Of a DNA stretch of 64,000 nucleotides, positions 9,216 to 18,052 are shown one piece after another. The position numbers and the translations under genes are program-made. Position 1 is the stretch's first letter. Every line of letters starts with the position of its first letter. Under the pieces are notes generated by a model that ran no database searches, was not told the origin of the DNA, and was given only the letters and a program-made list of their open reading frames with translations. The DNA comes from Thermohalobaculum sp963822985 (GTDB taxonomy: Bacteria > Pseudomonadota > Alphaproteobacteria > Rhodobacterales > Rhodobacteraceae). Location of the stretch: the NCBI GenBank assembly GCA_963822985.1, contig CAWGJU010000011.1:97530-161529 (forward strand), given 5' to 3'.

Positions 9216-9358
9216 CGACCGGGCCGGGAAGCATTACCCCGATCGGGCCGGCGCCGTCGAATGCCGGTGGAGGGCGGCGCCGCTGGCGGCCCGATGGCCC
9301 GCCCGGGCTCGTGGGCGCCAAGCCATGGCATCGACGCGACAGGGTGGAGAGCCCAAGC

Positions 9359-10769
9359 ATGACCGACCCGACGCTCCTGCCGGCCACCCGCCTCGCCGCC
9401 ATGATCCGCGCCCGCGAACTCTCGCCCGTCGAGCTTGTCGAGGCGAGCCTCGCGCGGATCGAGGCGGTGCAGCTCGTCAACAACCCCTTCGCGCTGATCC
9501 TGGCCGACGAGGCGCTGGCGGCGGCGCGCGAGTCCGAGCGCGCCGTGATGCGCGGCGACCCGCTGGGGGCGCTGCACGGGCTGCCGGTCGCCTTCAAGGA
9601 CTTCACGCCCACCAAGGGGCACCGGACGACGCGCGGCTCGGTGGCGTTCCGCGACTGGGTGCCGGACAGCGACCCGGTGATCGTCCGGCGCTTCAAGGCG
9701 GCGGGCGCCGTCATCGTCGGCAAGACGACGACGCCCGAGTTCGCGCACTCGCCCTTCACCCGCTCGCCGCTCTTCGGGCACACCACCAACCCTTGGGATC
9801 CGACCAAGACCTCGGGCGGCTCGTCCGGCGGCTCGGGCGTCGCCGTCGCCACCGGCTGCGTCGCGCTGGCCGAAGGCACGGACATGGGCGGATCGGTCCG
9901 CATCCCAGCCGCCTTCTGCGGCTGCGTCGGGCTGAAGCCCTCGGTCGGCCGCATCCCCATGGACATCCTGCCGACCGTCTTCGACGACATGAGCCATTTC
10001 GGCCCGCTGTCCCGGACGATCGAGGACGCGGCACTGTTCCTGCGCACGGCCGAGGGGCCCGACCCCGCCGACATCTCGTCGCAGCGCGTCCCCGTGCCGC
10101 TGCCCGACCCCGTCGAGGGTGACGTTCGCGGCCTGCGCATCGCCTTCAGCCCCGACCTCGGCTACATGGCGGTGGACGACGAGGTCGCGGCCAATCTCCG
10201 GGCGGTCGTGGCGGCGCTGCGCGACGCCGGCGCGACCGTGGCGCCGGTCAACCTCGGCTGGGGCCTCGAACTCGGTCGAGGCATGGACGCAATGGTGGGG
10301 CGTCGTGCTGGCCGCCGCCTTCGGAGACCTGCTGCATGAATACCGCGATGGCATGGACCCCGCGGTCGTGGGGCTGATCGAGGCCGGGCGGCGGCTCGAC
10401 GCGGTCAGCTTCGCCCGGATCGACCAGGTCCGGACGCGCCAGTGGCAAGCGCTCGCGGCGGTCTTTGCCGAGCACGACGCGCTGATCTGCCCGACCATGG
10501 CCGTGCCCGCGCCCGACAAGAACGTGCGCGACGCCGAGTTCGACCGGATCGACCGCCACGGCCGGCTGCACGGGCTCGACCTGACGGGGGTGTTCAACAT
10601 GGTGGCCCAGTGCCCCGCGCTGTCCGTCCCCTCCGGCATGACGGCCTCGGGCCTGCCGACGGCCGTGCAGATCGTCGCCAACCGCTTCAGGGACGATATG
10701 GCGCTGCGGATCGGCGTCGCCGTGGAAGCGCTCCGGCCCTGGCGCGGCTGGACGCCTGGTGACCACTGA
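9359..10769 (+). CDS. Amidase (amidase-signature family), one frameshift
   Basis: The start MTDPTLLPATRLAAMIRA at ATG 9359 leads into the amidase signature. The catalytic lysine is in GLPVAFKDFTPTKG, the glycine- and serine-rich loop is TSGGSSGGSGVAVATG, and the cis-serine and nucleophile region is GTDMGGSVRIPAAFCG. The fold continues in another frame from about 10275 (VEAWTQWWGVVLAAAFGDLL) to the stop at 10769, with the conserved ending GLPTAVQIVANRF. Amidases of this family hydrolyse carboxamides to acids and ammonia, and the substrate is not evident. The gene follows the ureohydrolase and precedes a convergent metallo-hydrolase. Confidence 0.88.
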
Positions 10770-10863
10770 CCCGGCCGCCCGCGCCAGCGCCTCGGAGATC
10801 GCCCAGCGCGGCCGCGAATGCCACTGCCGAGCGGCGCCATCGGGTGCCGTTCGCGGATTGGTC

Positions 10864-11751
10864 TCAGGCGTCGAGCACCGCGGCGACGTTGCGCCGGTGC
10901 ACCTCCTCATAGGCCGCGTAATAGCGGATCGCCCCGGCCGCCAGGCTGTCGGCGACGAAGCTCTCGAGGTCCAGCGACGCCAGATCGGGCTCCGACCGGC
11001 AGCGCAGCAGGGCCTCGACATAGGCGCGCGTCGCCCCGATCAGCCCGGGGCCGTAGCCGCCGGCGGCGATGACCTCGGGCGCGCCGTGGTTCGGCAGGAT
11101 GCGCCGGATCGGCAGCCGGGCGAGCCGGGCGAGCTCGCGCAGATGCTCCTCCAGCCGGTCGGCCTCGTCGACGTAGGTGATAGGGTCCTCGAGCGTGTCG
11201 CCGGCCAGAAGCTCGCCCGTCTCGGGCAGCCACAGCACCAGGCCGTCATGGCTGTGGATGTCGTAGGAGCGCAGCTCCACGGCAACGGCGCCGACGATCA
11301 GCGCCATGTCCTCGTCGAAAACCTGGTTGGGCATGACGAACGGTTCGATCGGGGGATCGCCGTTCCGGGCGGCATCGGCCATCGCCTCCATCGCCACGGC
11401 CGTCGCGGCGTTGGCCAGGATCGGGCAATCGGCGAAGACCTGGTTGCCGGCGATATGGTCCTTGTGGTGATGGCTCAGCGCGACGCGGATCGACCGCGCG
11501 CCCTCGGCCGCAAGCACCTCGCGGATGGCCCGGGCATGCGCCAGCGAGATGTGCGTGTCGTAGACCAGCGCCTCGCCGCCATCGACCACCGCATAGCTGC
11601 AGACGCCCAGCGCGTAGGCGCCGTCGTCCAGCCAGTTCGGCTGCGCCGAATGCAGCCGCTGCCCCTCGATCCGCCCGTCATAGAAGGCGAGCAGATGCGG
11701 CGCCGGCCGCAGGACGCGCATCGTCGCCCCAAGTCGCGAGGTCGTGCTCAT
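10864..11751 (-). CDS. MBL-fold metallo-hydrolase
   Basis: The 295-residue product carries the metallo-beta-lactamase signature HHHKDH (in RVALSHHHKDHIAG), a second histidine in SYDIHSHDG, the metal-bridging Asp in LLAGDTLEDP and a C-terminal LPNHG. This is the two-zinc hydrolase fold used by glyoxalase II, lactonases and many others. The narrow substrate cannot be told. The frame is intact. It converges with the amidase and is divergent from the DUF445 gene, with a hairpin-forming stretch (11827-11848) in the gap of about 200 bases. Confidence 0.87.
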   Translation of the reverse strand: MSTTSRLGATMRVLRPAPHLLAFYDGRIEGQRLHSAQPNWLDDGAYALGVCSYAVVDGGEALVYDTHISLAHARAIREVLAAEGARSIRVALSHHHKDHIAGNQVFADCPILANAATAVAMEAMADAARNGDPPIEPFVMPNQVFDEDMALIVGAVAVELRSYDIHSHDGLVLWLPETGELLAGDTLEDPITYVDEADRLEEHLRELARLARLPIRRILPNHGAPEVIAAGGYGPGLIGATRAYVEALLRCRSEPDLASLDLESFVADSLAAGAIRYYAAYEEVHRRNVAAVLDA

Positions 11752-11959
11752 GCCCGATCCTCCGCCGCGCGGGCGCCGGTGTCCACCTCTCCGCGGCCGG
11801 CGGGGCCGGCGGCGCTCCTCTTGCGACGGCCCTCTTTGCGAAGGGCCGCCTTGCGGTCCGGCCCGTCTTCGGTATCACCGCACCGTCGCAAACGCGTGCC
11901 GGCGGAACGTCGTCCCTTCCGGCCCGTTCCGGTTCGCAGACGGGCAGGGTGAAGGAACG

Positions 11960-13279
11960 ATGGCAGGACCGGTCAGCTCGGACGCGGCCGCGGGCGAGGG
12001 CCCTGCGGCCGGGCAGCCCCGCCTCGCCGGGACCTTCCGCGACGAGGCCGAGCGGCGCCGCCGCCTTCGGCTGAACCGCCGGCGCGCGACCGGCCTCCTC
12101 TGCGCCATGGCTGCGACCTACTTCGCGACCCATGCGGTTGACGAGCCGGGCTATGGCGTGCGCCTGCTGCGCTCGGCCGCCGAGGGCGGCATGGTGGGCG
12201 GGCTCGCCGACTGGTTCGCCATCACCGCGCTCTTCCGCCGGCCGCTGGGGCTGCCGATCCCGCACACCGCGATCGTGCCGCGCAGCAAGGATCGCATCGC
12301 CTCGGCGCTGAGCCGCTTCATCGAGGAGAACTTCCTCACCCGCGACGTGCTGATCCGCCGCCTGCGCCAGGCGAGGGTCGGCCACCGCGCCGCCGAGTGG
12401 CTGTCGCGGCCGAAGACCGCCAGGGCATTGGCCGACTGGATGGTCCGCTCGCTGCCGCCGCTCCTGCGCGCGCTCGACAGCCCCGAGCTGCAGGCCTTCG
12501 CCCAGCGCACGCTCGGCCGGCAGATCGCCGATGCCGATGTCGCGCCCGCGCTCGGCCGGCTGGTCGACGCGGTCACGACCAGCGGCGAGGCCGACCAGCT
12601 ATTCGAGAGCGCGCTCGACCTCAGCGCCGACTGGCTGGACCGCCACCGCCATGACATTTACCGCATCGTGCATGACGGCACGCGCTGGTGGGTGCCGCGC
12701 GCCATAGACCGCCGCATCGCCGAGGCCGTCATCAACGGCCTGACCGAGCTGATCGGCAGGCTGCGCCAGCCCGATAGCGAGGCCCGCGCCAAGTTCCGCC
12801 AGGCGCTGCGGGACGTGGTGCACGGGCTCGTCAACTCGCCCGAGCGGCGCGCCGAGGTGAACGCCGCCAAGGACCGCCTGCTCGCGCACCCGGATGTGCG
12901 CAACTGGCTCGCCTCGATCTGGCAGGGCGCCCGCAATTCGGCGATCCGTGAGGTCGAGGCTCCAAGCCCTCGCGCCAGGGAGGCGATCGAAAGCTTCATC
13001 GGCTCGCTGGCCCGCGCGCTCGCCAGCGACGAGGCGGTGCTGGCGCAGATCGAGGCCGCCGTCGAGCACGTCTCGCTGACGGTCGTGGCGCATCGCGCCG
13101 ACATCGGCGCGGTCCTGGCCGACGTCGTCCGCGACTGGGACGAGCAGTCGATCACCGACCGGCTGGAACTGACCGTCGGCAGCGACCTGCAATATGTGCG
13201 CATGACCGGAACGGTCGTCGGCGCCAGCGTCGGCGCCGGCCTCTTTCTGCTGGTCAGCGCATTCGGCTGGCTGCACTGA
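11960..13279 (+). CDS. DUF445 family membrane protein
   Basis: From ATG 11960, preceded by gaaggaac, the product has about 439 residues. It opens with a basic, cytoplasmic-looking stretch (EAERRRRLRLNRRRATGLL), a first hydrophobic segment, and the family core AEGGMVGGLADWFAITALFR followed by PLGLPIPHTAIVPRSKDRIA. A long helical middle follows, and the C-terminal membrane anchor is VGASVGAGLFLLVSAFGWLH. This is the YjiN-like DUF445 family of inner-membrane proteins of unknown function. It is complete and stands alone, divergent from the metallo-hydrolase gene. Confidence 0.9.
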   Translation: MAGPVSSDAAAGEGPAAGQPRLAGTFRDEAERRRRLRLNRRRATGLLCAMAATYFATHAVDEPGYGVRLLRSAAEGGMVGGLADWFAITALFRRPLGLPIPHTAIVPRSKDRIASALSRFIEENFLTRDVLIRRLRQARVGHRAAEWLSRPKTARALADWMVRSLPPLLRALDSPELQAFAQRTLGRQIADADVAPALGRLVDAVTTSGEADQLFESALDLSADWLDRHRHDIYRIVHDGTRWWVPRAIDRRIAEAVINGLTELIGRLRQPDSEARAKFRQALRDVVHGLVNSPERRAEVNAAKDRLLAHPDVRNWLASIWQGARNSAIREVEAPSPRAREAIESFIGSLARALASDEAVLAQIEAAVEHVSLTVVAHRADIGAVLADVVRDWDEQSITDRLELTVGSDLQYVRMTGTVVGASVGAGLFLLVSAFGWLH

Positions 13280-13446
13280 GCGCAGGCCAGACACACGCGC
13301 TCCACCCGGCCCGGGCACCGCGCGCTCGACGGCGTCGCCGCGGGGGTGACCCGTCGTTAACCATTTCCGGCGGTAATGAACACATCTGACACGAACCCAT
13401 CCACCGGTACCGTCCGGGCGAAGGGCGCAGCAGGGGGCGGCACCAG

Positions 13447-13893
13447 ATGCAGGCTTTCGGGCACTTCCAGCTCACCCACCGGTCGGCCGTTCGGACGCGG
13501 CTGCGCGCCCCGGTCGGTTGCCACTCGGCGGCGCTCGCCGCGGTGCGCCGGCGGCTGGTCGCCTGCGACGGCATCATGGCGGTGGAGGCCGATCCCGCGG
13601 CGGGAAGCCTGGTCATCAGCCACAGCCCCGCCTTCAGCTGGAGCAGCATCGGCGCCGCCGCCTGGCGCCTCGCCGACACCGGTTCCGGGGCCCACGCTGA
13701 CAAATCACCCGCGTGCGCAGGCCGCCCGCGCGCCCAGGCGCCGGCGCCGCTCCAGCCGCCCGGAGCGACGCTGCAAGACCTCGTGTCGCTGGCGCTGGAG
13801 AGCGTGCTCGCGCGCCGTCCGGCCGAACAGATCCTGCGCGACGTCGCGCTCGGCGTCCTCGCCATCGCATTGCGCGAGGCGCGCCGCCCCTGA
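13447..13893 (+). CDS. HMA-like domain protein of unknown function
   Basis: This 148-residue protein begins with FQLTHRSAVRTRLRAPVGCH and continues with a ferredoxin-like beta-alpha-beta pattern (ALAAVRRRLVACDGIMAVEA, then GSLVISHSPAFSW). This resembles heavy-metal-associated-like domains in which the CxxC metal site is absent; no CxxC is present here. A proline-rich linker separates it from a helical end (LQDLVSLALESVLARRPAEQ). I do not know a function. It converges with the comC gene, and the 167 bases upstream show no other gene. Confidence 0.55.
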   Translation: MQAFGHFQLTHRSAVRTRLRAPVGCHSAALAAVRRRLVACDGIMAVEADPAAGSLVISHSPAFSWSSIGAAAWRLADTGSGAHADKSPACAGRPRAQAPAPLQPPGATLQDLVSLALESVLARRPAEQILRDVALGVLAIALREARRP

Positions 13894-13941
13894 CGCAATC
13901 GCCGCCCGCATCCTCCTCCGCGGGCGCCCGGGGCCGCCGCG

Positions 13942-14937
13942 TCAGCGCCCCAGCGCCTCGATCTCGGCCAAAAGCCGCTCGTCGGCCTCGATGCCCTCCG
14001 CGCGGATGCGGGCGGCCGTCTCCTGCCGCCGCCGGCCGGGCAGCCGCGCTTCGCCATTGCCGTCGAAGGCGGCGGCCAGCGCGGCCATCCGCGCCGCGGC
14101 GTCCGTCCCGCCGAGCGCCGCCGGGTCGATGGCGAGCAGCAGCTGCCCAGTGCCGGGCGGCGTCCCCTCGGCGTCGAAAAAGCTGCCGGCATCGGCGGCG
14201 AGCGTCGCGCCGGTCAGCCCGGCCGCCAGCATCTCGACCATCAGCGCCAGCGCCGCCCCCTTGGGCCCGCCAACGGGCTGCATCATGCCCTTGAGCGCCG
14301 CCTTGGCGTCGGTCGTCGGCCGGCCCGCCTCGTCGGTCGCCCAGCCCTCGGGGATCGGCTCCCCCTTTTGCGCGGCGGCCATGATCTTGCCGCGCGCCAC
14401 CGTCGAGAGCGACAGGTCGACGACGACCGGCGCGGCGTCCGGCACGGGCGCGGCAAAGGCGACCGGGTTCGTCCCGAACAGCGCGCGGGTCCCGCCCCAG
14501 GGCGCGATCGCCGCCGGCGTGTTGGCGACCATCAGCGCGACCAAGCCCTGCTCGGCCAGCCGCTCGACGAACCAGCCCGTCACCCCGGCATGGTGCGAGC
14601 GCCGCACCCCCGCCACCGCGACACCTTGCGCGCGCGCCGCCCCCGGCAGCCACTCCATGGCCAGCGCCAGCGCCGGATAGGCAAAGCCATGGCCCGCATC
14701 GACGGTCAGCGCCCCGGGCCGCGTCGCCTCCGCGCGCGGCTCGGCGAAACCGTCCACCTTGCCCGTCAGCGCCTGCTCGGCATAGCTCGGCACCCGCCGC
14801 AGCCCATGCCCCGCCTGGCCTGCGAGTTCCGCCGCCACCAGCGCGTCGGCGACATGGCGCGCGTTCGCCGCGCAGGTGCGGCACCGCGCCAGCGTCTCCA
14901 TGACCAGCGCATGCGCATCGCCGATGGCCAGCCTCAT
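13942..14937 (-). CDS. comC: (R)-sulfolactate dehydrogenase-like, Ldh/ComC family
   Basis: The 331-residue product belongs to the malate/L-lactate dehydrogenase family that includes ComC. It has the family N-terminus HVADALVAAELAGQAGHGLR, the catalytic-histidine region RRSHHAGVTGWF, the conserved GTNPVAFAAP and the NAD(P)-site segment VVVDLSLSTVARGKI. In sulfolactate-degrading bacteria ComC interconverts (R)-sulfolactate and sulfopyruvate. With SlcC it lets the cell convert the (S) enantiomer to the (R) form that SuyAB cleaves. The ATG overlaps the slcC stop (ATGA at 14934-14937), so it is the last gene of the sulfolactate operon. Family members also act on malate or ureidoglycolate; the operon decides the call. 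Confidence 0.82.
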   Translation of the reverse strand: MRLAIGDAHALVMETLARCRTCAANARHVADALVAAELAGQAGHGLRRVPSYAEQALTGKVDGFAEPRAEATRPGALTVDAGHGFAYPALALAMEWLPGAARAQGVAVAGVRRSHHAGVTGWFVERLAEQGLVALMVANTPAAIAPWGGTRALFGTNPVAFAAPVPDAAPVVVDLSLSTVARGKIMAAAQKGEPIPEGWATDEAGRPTTDAKAALKGMMQPVGGPKGAALALMVEMLAAGLTGATLAADAGSFFDAEGTPPGTGQLLLAIDPAALGGTDAAARMAALAAAFDGNGEARLPGRRRQETAARIRAEGIEADERLLAEIEALGR

Positions 14938-15869
14938 CGGTCGCCCTCCAGCCGCGCCAGCACCCGGTCGGCGACCAGCGCCGAGACGCGGACGTTCAAC
15001 TCGCTCGGTCAGGCCCGGCGATATGCGGCGTCAGGATCAGGTTCGGGCAGCCGGCAAAGACCTCGCCCGCCTCGGCGCCCAGCGGCTCGGCCGCGAAGAC
15101 GTCGAGCGCGGCGCCGCCCAGATGCCCCTCGCGCAGCGCGTCGGCGACCGCCGCCTCCTCCACCACGCCGCCGCGCGCGGCGTTGATCAGGATCGAGCCC
15201 TTCCGCATCGAGGCGATCTCCAGATACCCCAGCATGTCGCGCGTCTCGCCGGTCAGCGGCACATGCAGGCTGACGACGTCGGCGCGCGCGAGCAGCCGCT
15301 CCAGCGGCACGTTCTCGGCATCGGCCCAGGCGGGGTCGGCGGCGGGCAGGAACGGGTCCGTCGCGATCACCCGCATGCCCAGGGCCGCGGCGCGCCGCGC
15401 CACCTCGCGGGCGATCGCGCCGAAGCCGATCAGGCCCAGCACGCGCCCCTGCGCCTCGCGCCCCATCAGCCGCTGGCGCGGCCAGCCGCCGGCCGCCACC
15501 TCCGTCGTCGCATCGATAGGCGCCGCGCAGCAGGATCAGCATCGTCGCGATGACGTACTCGGCGACGCTGACATCGTTGGCGCCCGTCGCCGGGTAGACG
15601 TCGATGCCGCGCCGCTCGCATTCGCGGCCGTCGATGTTATCGAGCCCGACGCCCAGGCGCCCGACGCATTCCAGCCGCCCGGCCGCCGCCAGCAGCGGCC
15701 CGCGCACCTGCGTCCGGTTGCGCACGATCAGCGCGCGCGCCTCGGCGACCAGCTCGGCCAGCCGCTCCGGCCGATCGACCAGCTCGGGGTCGTAGAGCGT
15801 CCGGTGCGCGCCGCCAGCCGCTGGACGGCCGCCTCCTCCATGAACTCGGTGATGACGATCTCGGCCATG
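14934..15869 (-). CDS. slcC: (S)-sulfolactate dehydrogenase-like, D-2-hydroxyacid dehydrogenase family, frameshifted
   Basis: Starting MAEIVITEFMEEAAVQRLAA at 15869, the product is a D-2-hydroxyacid dehydrogenase. The N-terminal catalytic domain has LIVRNRTQVRGPLLAA and GRLGVGLDNID. The nucleotide-binding domain has VLGLIGFGAIAREVARRAAA, and ILINAARGGVVEEAAVADAL is followed by LILTPHIAG with the catalytic histidine. The tail ELNVRVSALVADRVLARLEG ends at 14934. The frame changes near 15810, near 15510 and near 15005, all inside conserved blocks. SlcC oxidises (S)-sulfolactate to sulfopyruvate with NAD+. The position between suyB and comC supports that role over a phosphoglycerate dehydrogenase. 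Confidence 0.8.
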
Positions 15870-15926
15870 CTCAGCCGTGGTGCGCCCGACAGCCGTCTTG
15901 TCGGCGGGGCTCCTCCCGAGGGGGAG

Positions 15927-15940
15927 GGGAGGCGCCTCCC
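15927..15940. repeat. Perfect palindrome between suyB and slcC
   Basis: The 119-base gap between suyB and slcC contains the perfect 14-base palindrome GGGAGGCGCCTCCC. It is embedded in a purine-rich run with a partner pyrimidine run (ctcctccc near 15910-15917), so the transcript can fold. It may be a processing or attenuation element that lowers slcC-comC expression relative to suyAB. The role is inferred from structure and place only. Confidence 0.4.
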
Positions 15941-15988
15941 TCGTCCGCCGTGCCCAGGGGCGCTGGCGGCGCGGCCATGATAGCCCCC

Positions 15989-17170
15989 TCAGGCACTGCG
16001 GTAGAGCTTGGTCATGACGAACTCGCGGTGGCCGAGTGCCTCGGCCGCGGTCGCCCTGCCATTCGCCGTGCGGGCGATCATCTCGATCAGCGCGTCGCCC
16101 GCCTGCTCGATCGTCATCTCGCGCGTCAGGATGCCTGTCACGTCCACGTCGATATGCTCGGACATGGTGCGCAGGGTCCGCGGATTGGCCGAGATCTTGA
16201 TCACGGGCACGATCGGGTTGCCGACCACGTTGCCCTGGCCCGTCGGGAAGGTGTGGATCACATAGCCCGCCGCCGCCATCAGCGTGACGCACTCGGCCGC
16301 CGCCGAGGACGTGTCCATGAAGTAGAGCCCCGGCCCCTTGGCCGGCGGCTCGGCCGGGCCCATCGCGTCGATATAGGCGCTCGTCTTGCCGATCTTCTCC
16401 AAATTGCCGAGCGCCTTTTCCTCGATGGTCGTCAGCCCGCCGAGGATGTTGCCCTTGGTCGGCTGGCTGTCGCTGAGGTCGGAGGTCTTGTGGGGCTCGA
16501 TCACCTCGTCCTGATAGGCTTGGAAAATCGCCATGAACTTCTCGCCGGCCTCCGGCGTCGCGGCGCGGCCCTTGCAGATGTGCTCGGCCCCGGTGATCTC
16601 GGAGGTCTCGCCGAAGCAGCCATAGATGCCCAGCGGCAGCAGCTTGTCGTACATGTTGCCGACCGTCGGGCAACTGCCCAGCCCCGTCGTCGTGTCCGAC
16701 TCGCCGCATTTGGTCGAGATCCACAAATCGCTGACCGGGCAGGGCTCCTTCTGCAGCTCGGTCGCCAAGTGGACGAACTCCTTGGCCTTCCAGCTGGCCT
16801 TGCGGATCGTCTCGAAGTCGCCGTTCTGCTCGATCGAAAAGCCGGCCACCGGCTTGCCCGTCGCGGCGATACCGTCGGCAATCACCTTGGTCCACTCGGG
16901 CTCGATGCCGATGACGATGCAGGCGGCGACGTTGGGGTTGGCGCCCGTGCCGATCATCGTGCGGAAGTGCAGGTCGAGGTCCTCGCCGAACTGCAGCCGG
17001 CCATAGGAGTGCGGCAGCGCCATCGTGCCCTTGACGTTGTTGCCCACCGCCTCGCAGGCGGCGTTGCTGATATCGTCGACCGGCAGGATGGCGACGTGGT
17101 TGCGCACGCCGACCCGACCGTTCTCGCGCCGCCAGGCGTTGACCGTCGCGTTCGCTGCATCGAAAGCCAT
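15989..17170 (-). CDS. suyB: (2R)-sulfolactate sulfo-lyase, large (beta) subunit
   Basis: This intact 393-residue protein is of the UxaA/altronate dehydratase C-terminal type. The blocks NGRVGVRNHVAILPVDDISN, RTMIGTGANPNVAACIVIGI, GKPVAGFSIEQNGDFETI and STKCGESDTTTGLGS match SuyB, the large subunit of the iron-dependent lyase that splits (2R)-sulfolactate into pyruvate and sulfite. Conserved cysteines (C in STKCGESD and others) would hold the metal site. The small subunit suyA lies upstream in the same operon, with a cupin gene between them. Galactarate and altronate dehydratases are the alternative, but the neighbouring slcC and comC make sulfolactate much more likely. Confidence 0.9.
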   Translation of the reverse strand: MAFDAANATVNAWRRENGRVGVRNHVAILPVDDISNAACEAVGNNVKGTMALPHSYGRLQFGEDLDLHFRTMIGTGANPNVAACIVIGIEPEWTKVIADGIAATGKPVAGFSIEQNGDFETIRKASWKAKEFVHLATELQKEPCPVSDLWISTKCGESDTTTGLGSCPTVGNMYDKLLPLGIYGCFGETSEITGAEHICKGRAATPEAGEKFMAIFQAYQDEVIEPHKTSDLSDSQPTKGNILGGLTTIEEKALGNLEKIGKTSAYIDAMGPAEPPAKGPGLYFMDTSSAAAECVTLMAAAGYVIHTFPTGQGNVVGNPIVPVIKISANPRTLRTMSEHIDVDVTGILTREMTIEQAGDALIEMIARTANGRATAAEALGHREFVMTKLYRSA

Positions 17171-17204
17171 AGGAAAGCCTCACATTTCAGACGAGCGGAG
17201 CCGG

Positions 17205-17664
17205 TCAGATGGGCGGGCCGGTGAACTCCAGATCGTATTTCCGCGCGATCTCGCTAATGCGGTCCATGTCCTTGTCCGGGTCCAGCCCTTCGGCCTCGCG
17301 GAAGAAGCCGACGCCCCGCCCGGGGATCAGCTGCACCAGCACGCGCGCCGTGCCGGGGCCGAGCCCCTTGAAGCTGTGCTCGGCACGCTGCGGGATCAGC
17401 ACGCTGCCGCCGGGGCCGACCTCGGCGTCGCGGCCCGAGCAGCGGAAGCGCACCCGGCCCTCGAGCACGACGAACAGCTCCTGCGCGTCGTGGTGGACGT
17501 GCAGCGGCGGGCCGACGCCCTCCGGGATCTGCTCCTCCCACAGCGCGAAGGTGCCGCCCGTGTCCTCCGGCGTCAGCCGGATGTGGCGGCGCAGGAAGGC
17601 GTGGTTCTGGCTGGCCCTCGCCGGCCCCGTGCACGACGGCCTGCGGCCCCAGCACGCTGCTCAT
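17205..17664 (-). CDS. Cupin-domain protein within the sulfolactate operon, one frameshift
   Basis: The product starts MSSVLGPQAVVHGAGEG at 17664, only five bases after the suyA stop. In the corrected frame it continues NHAFLRRHIRLTPEDTGGTF. A single cupin barrel follows, with metal ligands in PPLHVHHDAQELFVVLEG and in AEHSFKGLGPGTARVLVQLI, and the C-terminal tail DPDKDMDRISEIARKYDLEF. A frame change lies near 17620. The function is unknown. As a small cupin between the two lyase subunits it might be a sulfur-compound dioxygenase, an isomerase or a sensor. The last has some appeal because no transcription regulator is present in this operon. Confidence 0.75.
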
Positions 17665-17669
17665 GCGCC

Positions 17670-17958
17670 TCACCATCGCTTGGTCTTGAGATTGTGCACG
17701 TGGACGTGCCCGCCCTGCTCGGCCTCGGCGACCATCCGGCCGATGTCCTCGCCGTACTTGATCGACCGTGTCGCCGGCCTTCAGCGGCTTCAGCGCCACC
17801 TTGTGCCCGATCGGGATGTCCGCCTTCGCGGTCAGCCGGAAATCCGAATTGTCGTGCGTGACGACGCCCAGCATCTCGGTCCCGGCCGTCAGCCCCTCGA
17901 CCACAACGACGCCGACATTGTCGTCAGGGTGATGCACCAGCAGGTGCGGTGCCGGCAT
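17670..17958 (-). CDS. suyA: (2R)-sulfolactate sulfo-lyase, small (alpha) subunit, one frameshift
   Basis: The protein starts MPAPHLLVHHPDDNVGVVVV at 17958. It is an SAF-domain protein like the N-terminal part of altronate dehydratase (AKADIPIGHKVALKPLKAGD, then KYGEDIGRMVAEAEQGGHVH and VHNLKTKRW). It has about 95 residues once a frameshift near 17765 is corrected. SuyA and SuyB together form sulfolactate sulfo-lyase. It is the first gene of the module, 94 bases downstream of the caspase-like gene on the same strand. Confidence 0.85.
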
Positions 17959-18052
17959 GAGCGCTCTCCCCGTGTTTCGCCGGACAATAGGCGAGGCTCC
18001 GGGGCCTGTCGAGACCCCGGAGAAAGATGCGAGAAAGACGCCCGGCACCGCC

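Noticed and set aside
15009..17183. A 724-codon minus-strand frame across suyB and slcC
   Set aside because: It is a shadow of suyB in another frame joined to a part of slcC by chance lack of stops; the real genes are in other frames for most of the length.
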